28,212 bases of DNA, taken from Larix sibirica (taxonomy: Eukaryota; Streptophyta; Pinopsida; Pinales; Pinaceae). The position numbers and the translations under genes are program-made. Below the pieces are notes generated by a model. The model made no database searches. It was not told the DNA's origin and saw only the letters and a list, made by a program, of their open reading frames with translations. Numbering within the stretch: position 1 is the stretch's first letter; the number at the start of each line of letters is the position of its first letter. Below, piece by piece: positions 1-10,451 of this stretch. The stretch lies in assembly GCA_004151065.3 (NCBI GenBank), contig NWUY0300004780.1:7274-35485 (forward strand). Reading direction: 5' to 3'.

Positions 1-36
1 TGTGTGTGTGTGTGTGTGTGTGCATGCGCGCGCGCA
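1..36. repeat. (TG)n/(CG)n dinucleotide microsatellite, cut by window edge
   Basis: Eleven TG units are followed by CA and then alternating TGCGCGCGCGCA. This is an unbroken alternating purine-pyrimidine tract of at least 36 bases, a sequence type known to be able to adopt Z-DNA. The left end is truncated by the window, so its true length is unknown. Confidence 0.95.
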
Positions 37-1733
37 CTCGGCATAACATAAACACACCATGAAAAACATAACAACCACACCATGATATTAGTCAACTACA
101 AGGAATCATAAGCATTCATTAGTCAAGCACTAGCCTTAAACTCTACACTAGGAATATTTAAAATGCATATCATGCTATTTACAACACAGGGTCATTATAT
201 CTCATCCCACATGGCTCATCTCTCACACATAACCTCATCATTCAAATAATAGACAATTTAATGTATTATAATTTAATTTTCAAAACTGGGGTATTACAAA
301 ATGCATAGTGCTTAAGCAAGATAATGGAATATGGATACATAACCATAGAAAACAATCAACACTTAATTTTCATTCTCAGTGCTTGATATCAATATTATAT
401 TATGCTTGTGAGGTTATCATACTAACTATGAATGTTTTGTAGATAAGTTTAGGAATTCAATCATAACCATCAAATCCCATAGCTATTATCATATAACACC
501 ATTTATTTCAATAGCATTGCCATCAAAGTGTGTCCCTTATAACAAACAAAACATTGATATTATCTAATCATAACCATGTGAATAATTTAAACCATAAACA
601 CATCTTGAAGTAGCCCCTAAACAAATCATCGCTTCTTTTAACAAGATATGATTAAGATCCTTTTGATAAAGATATCACCACAACTCCTTATTTCTTCATT
701 CATTTAATGGGTGGGCCCTCATGTTACCTTATTTCAAACTGGATAGGATTCAAATCAATAGAAAGGGAAATTTGATGTTTAGGTTCAAAATTTTGGTGTT
801 TGGGATCTCCTTAACATTTGGGCCAAAAAATTATGAAAAACTAGAGACTTGCAAAACTTTGCAATGACTATCTATTGACTATAATGAGGTTCTAAAGTGT
901 TGTGAATGGCAATTACTAAGAAAACGAATTCATACTACATTGAAGAGATATTAATTACAATGGTGACATCTAGAAGACTGGGCATTGATGTAGTGGAAAG
1001 ATCAATAATATGAACATCTAAAAGAAGAGGTTCCCCTTACTCATCATGTGTATATTCACCAACCTTCTTGATTTTCTTAAGATTAGCTGATTGATCCTCT
1101 ATTTCCTTATTTTGTATTTCTTATCTTTAGCATCTTTATCTTTGTCATCATCATTTCCCCCATCATTGGGAGGTTGTCCACCACCAACAGGTGATGTCAA
1201 TCTAATCTATGAAGTTTCATTTAGAGATGGATCAAAAAGAGGAAAATCGTTATTGTCAGTGGTATTTCCTTGTGCTAGAGGATCCTTTCAAATTGATCAC
1301 TCCAACCTTCAGCAACAACAACAGCTTCAACATCAACTGCTTCATTCTAAATAACACCAAATCTATGAAAGAAAGTCATTAAATCACCTTGTAGTGGAGT
1401 AGATCTAGAAGTTTTATCTATTCTAATGCCTTAACCTTTTGGGATATTTTGAATATCTTCGAGCTTCAAAGGACAATCTTCATTCTTTCCAATGACTTCA
1501 ACTCCTTTGTAGCCTAGTTCATCATTATATCATATCCATGACCATACAATTTATTATTGTCTTTTATTTTGGTGACACGTAATGAATTAGAATGGGATAT
1601 TTTTGATGTTGCTCACAATCATCACTAGATTCAAAGTCAAACACATCATCATCATCATCATCATCTCCATAAATGTTGTCATATAGAATGGAGAATGCTT
1701 TATCAAAATGTAAATCACCACAATCTTGTTTTT
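37..1733. other. AT-rich intergenic sequence, no gene recognised
   Basis: No reading frame here resembles a known protein. The short plus-strand frame around 1091-1354 is low-complexity (Leu/Ser-rich, then a Gln run) and is not supported as a gene. A (CAT)7 microsatellite lies at 1644-1665. The end of a TGGGGTATTACA string at 287-298 looks superficially like the 3' terminus of many plant LTRs, but no partner LTR is visible. I see nothing else in this stretch. Confidence 0.6.
1644..1665. repeat. (CAT)n trinucleotide microsatellite
   Basis: Seven uninterrupted CAT units plus one base. It is a simple sequence repeat in non-coding DNA. Confidence 0.9.
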
Positions 1734-1843
1734 ACAAACCCAAATACTTTCTCATTAACCACCATTGACATATATTATGGGCACCCTAACAAACCCAAAT
1801 ACTTTCTCATTAACCACCATTGACATATCGTATGGGCACCCCA
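1734..1843. repeat. 55-bp tandem duplication
   Basis: Two head-to-tail copies of a 55-bp unit beginning ACAAACCCAAATACTTTCTC (1734-1788 and 1789-1843). They differ at only a few positions, for example ATATTATGG against ATCGTATGG. The mismatches argue that the duplication is genuine rather than an assembly stutter. Confidence 0.9.
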
Positions 1844-3599
1844 ACTCTCCTCTTTGATATTTTGGGTCTTATCAATAGGCAAGGTGGGTAAATTTATCTT
1901 AAGGTCTATGAGAGGATGGTCACATTCCCTATAAAAAGTTAGGCATTTTGGTAAGTCTAGTTCCCCTTATATAAAGACAAAATTTCTTCAATTAGATTTG
2001 CCATTTTTATCTACCTACCTAATGAAAACCTACTACACTTTCTGCCATCTATTTTTATTGGCCAACTTCTAAGTTTCAATCCTTTCCTAATCATCATATG
2101 TATTGTGACTAAATAATCCTTTCTTTCTTATTAAGATATGGTATGGATCATAGCTCCATAAATCATCCATCTACAAATCATTATACCTAAAAATATTATT
2201 GTCTTCGAAACATCAATTCCTAGTAGCAAAGACATAACAAACAAAATTGAAAGGAGGAGAAAAGTAAGTTTTATATGCTTGTTAGCAAAATAGAGGCCAT
2301 ACACATTAGACTTTTGCCTCATAAATTCAAAGGTGAACATATTGGATGTAAGCAAATCAAATAGTTTGAATGGCTTGTCCTTAGCCACATAATTTATAAC
2401 TATTGTATAGTCTTAAAACAAGTACCTGAACCACCTACATTTAATATTAATGTGTATCTTGAGCACACAACCTACATTCAATTGGCATTCTAGGATAGAT
2501 AGTAAGCCACATATGTGAATTAGTCTAAATGGCCTTTAAATATTTTCATTGAAGGGTGTAGTCTTTAGAAATCCACTATATAATGGGTGTGGGAATACCT
2601 TTGTCTATTTTATTCAACCCTAAATTATCGAAGAATGGGGATTGATAAGCAAGGATATTATAAACAATGTAAACTTGATATATAAACATCTTGGCTGAAG
2701 AATGAACTTAAAAATTTGCTCATGAAATGCTTCAACAATAAACTCAATATAATTGAACATAACAAACTTTCCATTCTTGAAATAAAATGCACCATTACAA
2801 AGAGTATATGTGCTTCAACACTTTAATCATTATCCTTCCCTAATACCATAGGAAACATGGTAATCAAATCACAAGACTAGTTTGGAAACTATTGATCTTG
2901 GTGAAAGGAATCATAGGTGGGAACCTCTTGTTCCTCAATGAAAAAATGGGATACTAAATCTTCTTCTTTCAAGGTTCATATTATCATACTTATTGTTTTA
3001 TACATTTAGAATCAATGAAACAAATGAAACAATTCCTTGAGGAAAATAAAACATTTTTTTAATTGACTAAGCAGTGATAGGGAAGATAACCCTAGACCTA
3101 TTAGAACAAATGACTAATCTTCTCTTCGTGTCATAATTTTAGGCACACATCTTGGGAAACTCTGGAAATGAGTGGACAAAGTAAACTATAATCTTAGTTA
3201 AGCCACATTCCCAAGATTTAATTATATGTTTCCCAAGTGACAATAGGAATTTGGCAAACAAAGCTAAAGGTATTGTGCTTATCATGTTTAGTAACAATAT
3301 CAAAAACATCATAAAACATGTCTTTAAAATATTTGGCTCTTGAAATGACTTTGCCAACATATCTAACACAAAAATTTGAGAGGCTTGAAATTTGTCAAGG
3401 TAGAATGGGCACCCTTAACCTTAATTTTCTTCATCTTCTTGGCAATTGTACTGACTAAGGAATGAACAACAAAAAAACAAGGTGTAATGTTACTTACATG
3501 GTTTTTTTGATAATACCCATAGTGCCATAAGTGAAAGTTGAATTGAATTGTAGACTTCTTGACTAAATTGGAATTCAAGTAGAATATACTAGGAAATTA
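1844..3599 (-). other. Unclassified sequence with short decayed minus-strand frames
   Basis: Minus-strand open stretches lie around 2131-2388, 3139-3369 and 3363-3578. Their translations are hydrophobic-rich and match no family I recognise. They lie in line with the better-preserved relic at 3600-4050 on the same strand, so they may be pieces of one long-dead coding sequence. Stops and frame changes separate them. I would not annotate any of them as a gene. Confidence 0.3.
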
Positions 3600-4050
3600 T
3601 TTCTAAAAGCTCTTCATGCAATGAATAATGAGGTCAATTAGATCTTAATAGCCTTATAAATCATGAATTAATGGAATGTATAGTGTTCATTTTCCATGTC
3701 CTTTGATTTAACTGCATGACCCCTTGGAATTGCATTGGCCATTTATTTGTAAATTCACTACCAAGCCTCTAAAGATCTTCCACTTTGTAGCATTCCATTG
3801 GCATTAAGAGCCATCAAAATCTCAAATTGATTCTTCATGGTGAGCCTAAGGTAAAATCCATAACAAAGCTCGACCATATGTTTCATTCCTAGCCATTGAA
3901 CAGAATTGTGCAAGGTTTCTCACATTTTGCACCCAAAAAGCTCCACAAGACTATGGATCATAAATTTAAATAGGTCTTGATCGTTGAGCAAACCTTCTGG
4001 GAAGTTGGAGTTGGAATCCCAAATTACCTTGCAATGATCTGTACCTTTCA
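3600..4050 (-). pseudogene. Decayed coding relic of unknown family
   Basis: Reading the minus strand downward from about 4045 gives one frame open for long stretches, with ordinary protein-like composition and no low complexity. Recognisable pieces include FPEGLLNDQDLFKFMIHSLV and KHMVELCYGFYLRLTMKNQF. The frame is interrupted by a small number of isolated stop codons, the pattern expected of a dead coding sequence. I do not recognise the family. An old transposon ORF is the likeliest source given the neighbourhood, but that is inference. It could also be a chance open frame, although consistent codon structure across about 150 codons makes that less likely. Confidence 0.35.
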
Positions 4051-4843
4051 TTCTATTTTAATCTAGGATGTTGAGCAGGGTTGTAAGGCATTGTGAGTCA
4101 CAAGTACTTCAAAACATTCTGCAATGAATTGGACCTTCCAATCTAGGAGAAATTAACAACACACCCAATTCTCGCACAGTCATTTAATATGGTATAATAA
4201 GGTAAGGGTTTCAACTATAAAATTAAAATTGTAGGGAGCATGAACCTTTTAAAAAGGGAAGAGAGTTATTCATCTCAGAGACACCAATGAACACACTAAA
4301 ATTCAAGATTTTTCACTCTTGAATGACTTTTGTTGTTCACAACAACATTCCCTTAAGTAAAAGTTCCTCTACTTGTTCCTCATAATGTTTCTCTCTCGAG
4401 GATTTGGAGTTGCATTGATTTTGAACACCTAGAATTGTTTCCTATTATTTGGTTGGTTATATATGATGACACATCCATTATTTAGGTTTTATGATTAATA
4501 ATGTATCTCCTAGAACACCTTGATTCTAATTGGACAAATGATTCCATTTCCGACATTACGCATCGTACTTGTTATCTTTGATCAAAATGAAAGGAAGAAC
4601 ACCTCAAATGTATTTGGCTAATGATTCCCTTTTCTACATTGAACAACTTACTTTGCTCTCTTTGATTAAATTGGATCAACCTGTGCAAGTGTTTGATACT
4701 AAGGGTGTTATAAGCTCAAACCCTAACTCTTGATTGAATATGTGTGGTTGGCTACTTTGAAACATAATGTGTTAATGTTTCCCTAAGTAGCATATAACAT
4801 GGTAGGAACCAAACAAAAATTATTTGAATCATTATTTAATTCT
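4051..4843. other. Left flank of the copia insertion, no gene
   Basis: AT-rich sequence with no supported reading frame. Its last ~36 bases (about 4813-4848) resemble 15950-15986 on the far side of the copia element. AATTAT-TGAATCATTA is shared apart from one base, followed by the same 9-base spacing to CTTAG. This indicates that the two flanks were neighbouring parts of one locus before the element inserted. Confidence 0.55.
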
Positions 4844-4848
4844 CTTAG
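4844..4848. repeat. Target-site duplication of the copia element (left copy)
   Basis: CTTAG immediately precedes the LTR terminus TGTTAG at 4849. The same five bases follow the other LTR terminus at 15905-15909. Five-bp duplications are typical of Ty1/copia integration. Confidence 0.75.
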
Positions 4849-6531
4849 TGTTAGAATATACAACAATATTGAGAGGGGTGAATCAGTATTGTCCTAGATT
4901 TAGAACATGTTTTCCTTTTACAACTTTAAACAATCACTATGCAAATAGTCATATCAACAATAATCAATATCAATGGATAGTATACAAAAATGTAAAGTGG
5001 AAATGCAATTTGGGAGAAAATCGCTTGTAAATATTCAATATTACAAATACCAATTTGTTTACAAGTTTATGAGGGACACCAATCCCTTGTGTAAGCACTA
5101 ACTTACAATCTACAAGAACCAACCTGTCAAATGATAAAGGCACCAACCTTCTATGTAAGCACCAACTTAAAAATCAAGCACCATATTGTTAAAATGAGGA
5201 CACTAATCCTTTGTAAGCATCAACTTACAAATCAGGCACCGACCTATTATGATGAGGATAAAAATCTTCTTCAATCTATTCTCAATCAATCACAATGTTT
5301 CCTTTGATTCTATGCCAAAACATTCCTTACAGTTGCCCCAGAATTAAAGTCGAATTCACCTTGAAGTCTGTGTCAAGATAGCCCTTGAATCTGTGCTTAA
5401 ACAGTCTTTTAAAATTGTCAAAGATAGACTCTAAAATATGCCACAGATCTGTTCAGAAATATGTTCAAGATGCTCCTTAAATTCCTGTAGAGTATTCAAA
5501 TCAGTCTTCTAAATCTGCCTCTTAGAATTTTTCCTCTCCTATCTTAATTCTTCCTCAGCTTCACTGAATACCCCTTGTATCTTTGTTGTTATTTTCATAT
5601 TCAATTCATCCTCCCCACACAAATAGAGTGAATTCTCTTTCTATTTATTCCTTTTGATTTATACATTTTTATCCTCATTATAGGGCCAACTAATTCATTT
5701 AGAGATCAATGGATAATCAAAGGGGCGTTCTCAGTTTTTAATTGTAGGGATAGCTTACTTGTTGTAATGTTTGGCTATTATAAAAAATATATTTTACTTT
5801 CCAATGTAAAGACTCAACCCCACAAAGTCAAAATTAATTTGTATGCCTGCATTTTATGTCCACTTAGCTTAACCGGGATTTTATGGTCATATAAACATAT
5901 CTTGCGGGCATTTCCCATGTCCTACGGGCACATCCCAATATCTTGTGGGAATTTTACCAAGCTTGTGGGAATTTCATATAACCTACAAGCATTTACCGTA
6001 AGGCCTGTGGGAATTTCATAAGGCCTATGCGCATTTCATAAGAGGCCTACAGAAATTTTCTTTGGATACCTGCGGGCATTTTATGTGGTCATCTGTGGAG
6101 ATTCCATTGGTCACCTACGAGCATCTCTGTGGTCACTTGCAAGAATTTTTGTGATCACCTGCGGACATTCCTTTAGACTTGTGTGGGCATATTTGAAGGT
6201 TTCCAGTGTGGGAATTTCTATGATCACCTATGGTCATTTCCCCTTAACCTTCATGAATTTTCTTTGTAGCTTGTGCACATTTTCTTGTGTTGTGCAGGCA
6301 TAATTCACAATGCAGTTGTGTGCATTCTTACCAAGTGTTAGATAGTGCGTGCATTTTTTTGTTGTTGACATTTGTCTTAGGTTTTTGTGGGCATATTCAT
6401 CAACTTGGAAAGCATTCACTTTGCGGGCATTCTATGCTACTGTGGGCATCTCCATCTGCCCAATGTTAATTTGTTGTGGGAATCTCCATCAGTGACAACA
6501 ATATATTGACATCAATGACAACTTTCCAACA
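4849..6531 (-). repeat. 3' LTR of the copia element
   Basis: About 1683 bp, bounded on the plus strand by TGTTAGAATATA and TTTCCAACA. It aligns along its whole length with 14284-15904. It carries an extra ~34-bp block (near 6453-6486) lying between two copies of CTCCATC, absent from the 5' LTR and present in the fragment at 8466-8678. Beyond 6531 there is no polypurine tract, unlike 8679-8690, so the inner edge of this LTR is joined to foreign sequence. Confidence 0.88.
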
Positions 6532-8464
6532 ATGGATGGAAGACTTGATACCTCAATCACAATAAATTGTATTTGCTCAACTTAAAAGGAAAAATGGCAA
6601 TCCTTCTCATTTCACAATGGTGGTGGGTAATGTGTTACCATGACAAGTTTATGTCCCTTAATGTAGGGGGGGCACACCCCGTGACTCTAAAATACAAAGA
6701 AAGTATAGTCCCTCTTCTTTATCTACCATTGTAAAGGTTCAAGTAACTTCATGTAATATATAGGAATTCATTACAACCACTAGCTACATAGGGCCATCAT
6801 TTAAATAAGTTAATTGTTGATCCCCAAAAGGATATGGTTTATTTTTATATTAACACAGTGATAATGGAGATAAATTTGAGTAGACGAGTAGATATATGAA
6901 GAAGATTCTATTAGTAGTCAACATCATTTTGACAAACAGTCAACAATCTTGAAATGGACAGAAATGGAACTTGCAACATGCATCCAATTATTCCAATAAC
7001 TTGCTATTTTAATTACATGTTCTAGTCAGTTCGGAATAATGGTCTTCCTAGGAAATTAGGAATTAGCTTTATAGCATAAGACAATACATTACCACACTTT
7101 GTTGTCATAAAGTTAATAAACTCTGTATTGCATCAAAGGGGTAAGGATACATATTATGCAAAGTTATAACAATGATGCCCAATTGACCAACTCCTATTTG
7201 AGATGAACCACGCATAAGGTAAGATTTGTTGTATAGATCTCTTGGAGAAAACATCTAGATGGTTTTCAACTTCAGGGGAAAGTCAAACAATTAACCATGG
7301 TGTTTATCACTGTGTTAAAGTTTCGGCGTGTCCTTGGAAAATAGTTCTAGGGGCTTCTCCAAAATAATGGAAAGATTCTATTTTTAGTGATACAAACTGG
7401 AGAAGTTGGTTATGAAACATGATTTACTTGTTACTACTTAGTTACTATGTGGTATTTGCAAAATAATCATCAATGTCAACCGAACATGGAATCATGACAT
7501 TGGAAGAAAGCAGTAAGGCGAATGGAACTAAAAATGAATCATATGGGGAGCTGCATACCATTTTTTATGCAAATTCATAACAGAAAAATACAATTAAAAC
7601 ATTTACGTGTTCCAAGAGAACAAGAGGTGGAGAGTTGGACCCTTGAAAAAATAAAACAAAATACCCTTTTGCACACATCATAGAATAGACAGTATAAGCA
7701 TCTTTTACCATTTGAACAATGGAAGCTGCTAGAGAAACATGTTTATCCATGAATTGCTAAGTATAAAGGGTGAATATGCTTTCATTAAAAATGATTAGTT
7801 CTAGTTGTATCTATAAAAGATGCATATTCACCCAGCTCAATCTAAAGTTATAAGGGCCGTGTCATTACAAAACTGTTACAGAAATCACATTGTATTGAAA
7901 CAACGATGATTGCTCCATAAGTTCTGCTTCTCCTTTGGGTTGTTCTTTGAAGCTAGAAAAATGAAATAATGCCAATAGCAATGTGCCATGTATTGACTTT
8001 ACAACTCTGCATTATCGATGCTTACATCCAACGAAAACTTGGATTCATTCAAGTCTTGGTACCTGAGATAGACTGAAAATTAGTAAAACTAGCTTGTATG
8101 TATTCACATATGCAAATGCAATGACAAAGGAAAAAAAATTCAGCATATAAGCAACTGATGATGAGCGAAGCAGCACTCTTTCCAAGAAAGGGAGAGGTAG
8201 CAAATTTCTATTCTCGATTTAATTTATAATATAGAACTAGAATGATAGATAACATGAAGATAACCAAGCTCATTCTCAATCCAGTTCAACACTCTTTAGC
8301 TGTAAATGTGGCCAAAAATCCCTTCCCTCAAAAATTATTTTGTAGAGGTGCACAATGGATTAGCTTTTCTTCGTATTTTTTTCTCATTTTGTGCAAGATG
8401 ATTTATCATGAATGCATCTTTCCTAAAGAAATAGAGTATCCTTGAAAATAGCGTCCCTGTTGAT
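6532..8464. other. Non-element sequence abutting an LTR end exactly; no confirmed gene
   Basis: The sequence changes from LTR to unrelated DNA exactly after the CCAACA terminus and runs to the single N at 8465. It lacks copia coding sequence. Composition and the absence of repeats suggest low-copy DNA. The one notable stretch is a possible exon at 7665-7756 on the minus strand. Starting precisely at an LTR terminus is what genomic DNA flanking a different insertion would look like, so this is probably either a chimeric contig or the product of recombination between two LTRs. Confidence 0.6.
7665..7756 (-). other. Possible exon remnant of an unidentified gene
   Basis: A 92-nt minus-strand stretch reads openly as a protein-like segment containing MDKHVSLAASIVQMVKDAY. 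It is preceded by ...ACTTAG and followed by GTATTTTG, which fit a splice acceptor and donor. I do not recognise the protein, and no adjoining exons could be identified. A chance frame is a real alternative. Confidence 0.2.
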
Positions 8465-8465
8465 N
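8465..8465. other. Single-N scaffold join
   Basis: An N separates unrelated sequence on the left from an LTR that begins mid-way on the right. The right side repeats the last 213 bases of the 3' LTR. It is best read as a contig boundary. Confidence 0.85.
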
Positions 8466-8678
8466 TGTGCATTCTTACCAAGTGTTAGATAGTGCGTGCA
8501 TTTTTTTGTTGTTGACATTTGTCTTAGGCTTTTGTGGGCATATTCATCAACTTGGAAAGCATTCACTTTGCGGGCATTCTATGCTACTGTGGGCATCTCC
8601 ATCTGCCCAATGTTAATTTGTTGTGGGAATCTCCATCAGTGACAACAATCAATTGACATCAATGACAACTTTCCAACA
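8466..8678 (-). repeat. Terminal 213 bp of a copia LTR, second copy
   Basis: It aligns without gaps to 6319-6531, with three mismatches that I counted (98.6% identity). It is much less similar to the matching end of the 5' LTR, which lacks the ~34-bp block present here. Unlike 6531, this copy is followed by a polypurine tract, so it is in a normal 3'-LTR context on the minus strand. Confidence 0.92.
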
Positions 8679-8934
8679 ATATCCCCCTTTGTCATTGATG
8701 GCAACCTAGTAAAACAATCTTACTCCCCCTATGACTATACTTTCTTCTTGTGGTTCTTTGGGCTGACTCCCCCTTTCTTAAAGCTTCATGTCTTGTACAT
8801 TGTTTTACTGTTTATTTCTCCCCCTTTGATAATAATTACAAAGGATACATATTTCTCTTTTGTATTTCTTATCTTCTGCAACTCCCCTATCAGCAATTCT
8901 CCCCCTTTGATTTGTGCATTTAGTTGGGGAAAGG
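8679..8934 (-). other. Polypurine tract and repeated PPT-like motifs before the 3' LTR
   Basis: On the minus strand, AAAGGGGGAT at 8681-8690 lies directly next to the LTR terminus and is the expected plus-strand primer site. Further GGGGGAG-type runs occur in the same orientation at about 8721-8730, 8766-8776, 8818-8830, 8881-8889 and 8899-8910, some preceded by ATCAAAG. The stretch lies between the end of pol and the LTR. Repeated PPT-like tracts at this place are known from some plant LTR elements; whether the extra copies are used is not visible. Confidence 0.75.
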
Positions 8935-10450
8935 AATCACCCCCAATTTTTTTCTAAGATACTCAAAAGTATCCCTAGGAAGAGGTTTTGTGAAAATGTC
9001 TACAATTTGTTCCTTAGTTCCAATGTATTCCAATTTGATATTATTTTATGTGACTTACTCCCATAGAAAATGATACTTGATAGGAATATGTTTGATCTTG
9101 GAATGCATCACTAGATCCTTAGAAATATTTATAGCACTAGTATTGTCACAGAATATAGGAATAGGCTCATTGTATTCTACTTGGATATATATTAATGTCC
9201 GCTTCATCCATAGAACGTGAGTATAGCATGTTGCTGCAATATATAGTATGCTTATGTTGTGGATAGGTCTATTAAAGATTGTTTCTTGCTCAGCTGGGAC
9301 ACAAAGCAATTTCCCACATAAAATGTTATTCCACTTGTACTTCTTCTGTCATCAATACTCCCTGCCCTATCTGCATCTATATAGGTTGTCATAGTAAAAT
9401 CATTTTTGTTTGGATACCACAGTCCAAAATCTGTTGTTCCCTTGAGATACCTGAAAATTCTTTTCACTACTAAAACATGAGTATCCTTAGGTACAGCTTG
9501 AAATCTTGTAACTTGTCCAAATGCTTGCATTACATATGGTCTTGAGGCTATTACATAAAGTAGACTACCAATCATCGATCTATAGAGTCTTGGATCCACT
9601 TGTTTAGCTTCATCCTCTTTACTCAACTTGCATCTAGTAATCATTGGGGTACTGACAAGTTTGCAGACCTCCATTTTATACTTTTTCAACATTTCTTTTA
9701 TATACTTGGTTTGGGAATGAAAATACCTTCATCTAATTGAGAAATATGAATTCATAGGAAGAAAGTCAGTTCTTCAAGCATATACATTTCGAATTCCTTT
9801 TGCATTTTCTCGGAAAATTTTTGGTTTGATTCGTCGTCGTCACTTCTAAAAATGATGTCATCAATATACATTTCAATGAGGATCACGCTTCCATGATCAA
9901 ATTTTATGTAGAAATTATTGTCTACACTTCCCTTCCTGAATCCTTGGTTCTGCAAGTACTTGTCTAGTCTTCTGTACCAAGCTCTAGGAGCTTGATTTTG
10001 TCCATAAAGGGTGTTCTTCAATTTGCAAACATAGTCCTTAATTTTTGACAGTAGAAACCATTATGGTTGTTCTATATAAACTTCCTCTTCTAATTCTCCA
10101 TTTAGAAATGTTGATTTTACATCTATTTGATATACCTTGATATTCTTGGAGCATGCATAATCCAAGAGCATTCAAATTGCTTCTATTATGATTACAGGAG
10201 AAAAAGTTTCTCCAAAGTCTATTTCTTCAACTTGAGCATACCCTTTGCACACCAATCTTGCTTTGTTTCTAATTACTTGTCCATATTCATTCAATTTGTT
10301 TCTAAAAACCCATTAAGTTCCAATCACATTTTTGTTTTGGGGACTTGGGACAAGTTCCCATGTCTCATTTTTCTCAATCTAATTTAGTTCTTCTTTCATT
10401 GCATTAACCCAATGTCCATCAGTCCTAGCTTCCTCAAAAAAAAATGGCTC
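8935..10450 (-). pseudogene. Copia pol relic: reverse transcriptase and RNase H
   Basis: Reading minus from the N at 10451: the N-terminal RT segment (ELVP and WVNAM motifs), a DVKSTFLNG block with the first catalytic aspartate, QAPRAWY, and the catalytic YIDD at 9857-9868. The connection and RNase H follow, with YIDAD and, later, CDNTSAINI. The RNase H glutamate motif is destroyed near 9250-9270 by a stop and a small insertion that shifts the frame. Other stops interrupt the RT part. The domain finishes near 8935 with the conserved DIFTKPLPRDTF and LRKKLG tail. N symbols bound this contig on both sides, so it may belong to a different copy from the sequence on its right. Confidence 0.85.
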
Positions 10451-10451
10451 N
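10451..10451. other. Single-N scaffold join inside copia RT
   Basis: The ~95 bases on each side (about 10345-10440 and 10453-10555) encode the same RT N-terminal segment (WVNAM and TWELVP motifs) in the same orientation, with roughly 16 differences by eye. Two non-identical copies have therefore been placed end to end. Confidence 0.85.

Noticed and set aside
287-298. TGGGGTATTACA resembling a plant LTR 3' terminus
   Set aside because: No matching LTR, primer-binding site or target duplication could be found in the window.
1091-1354. 87-codon ORF with signal-peptide-like Leu/Ser start and a Gln run
   Set aside because: It is low complexity with no family resemblance, and sits in AT-rich repeat-laden DNA.
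1644-1665. Repeated CAT units considered as part of a CRISPR-like or minisatellite array
   Set aside because: It is a simple trinucleotide microsatellite with no spacers.
5767-6303. Two plus-strand ORFs in the 3' LTR
   Set aside because: They are the same repeat-array by-product as in the 5' LTR, and they use different frames.
4849-6531. Solo LTR
   Set aside because: The flanks (CTTAG on the left, ATGGA on the right) do not match each other, whereas the left flank matches the far end of the full element.
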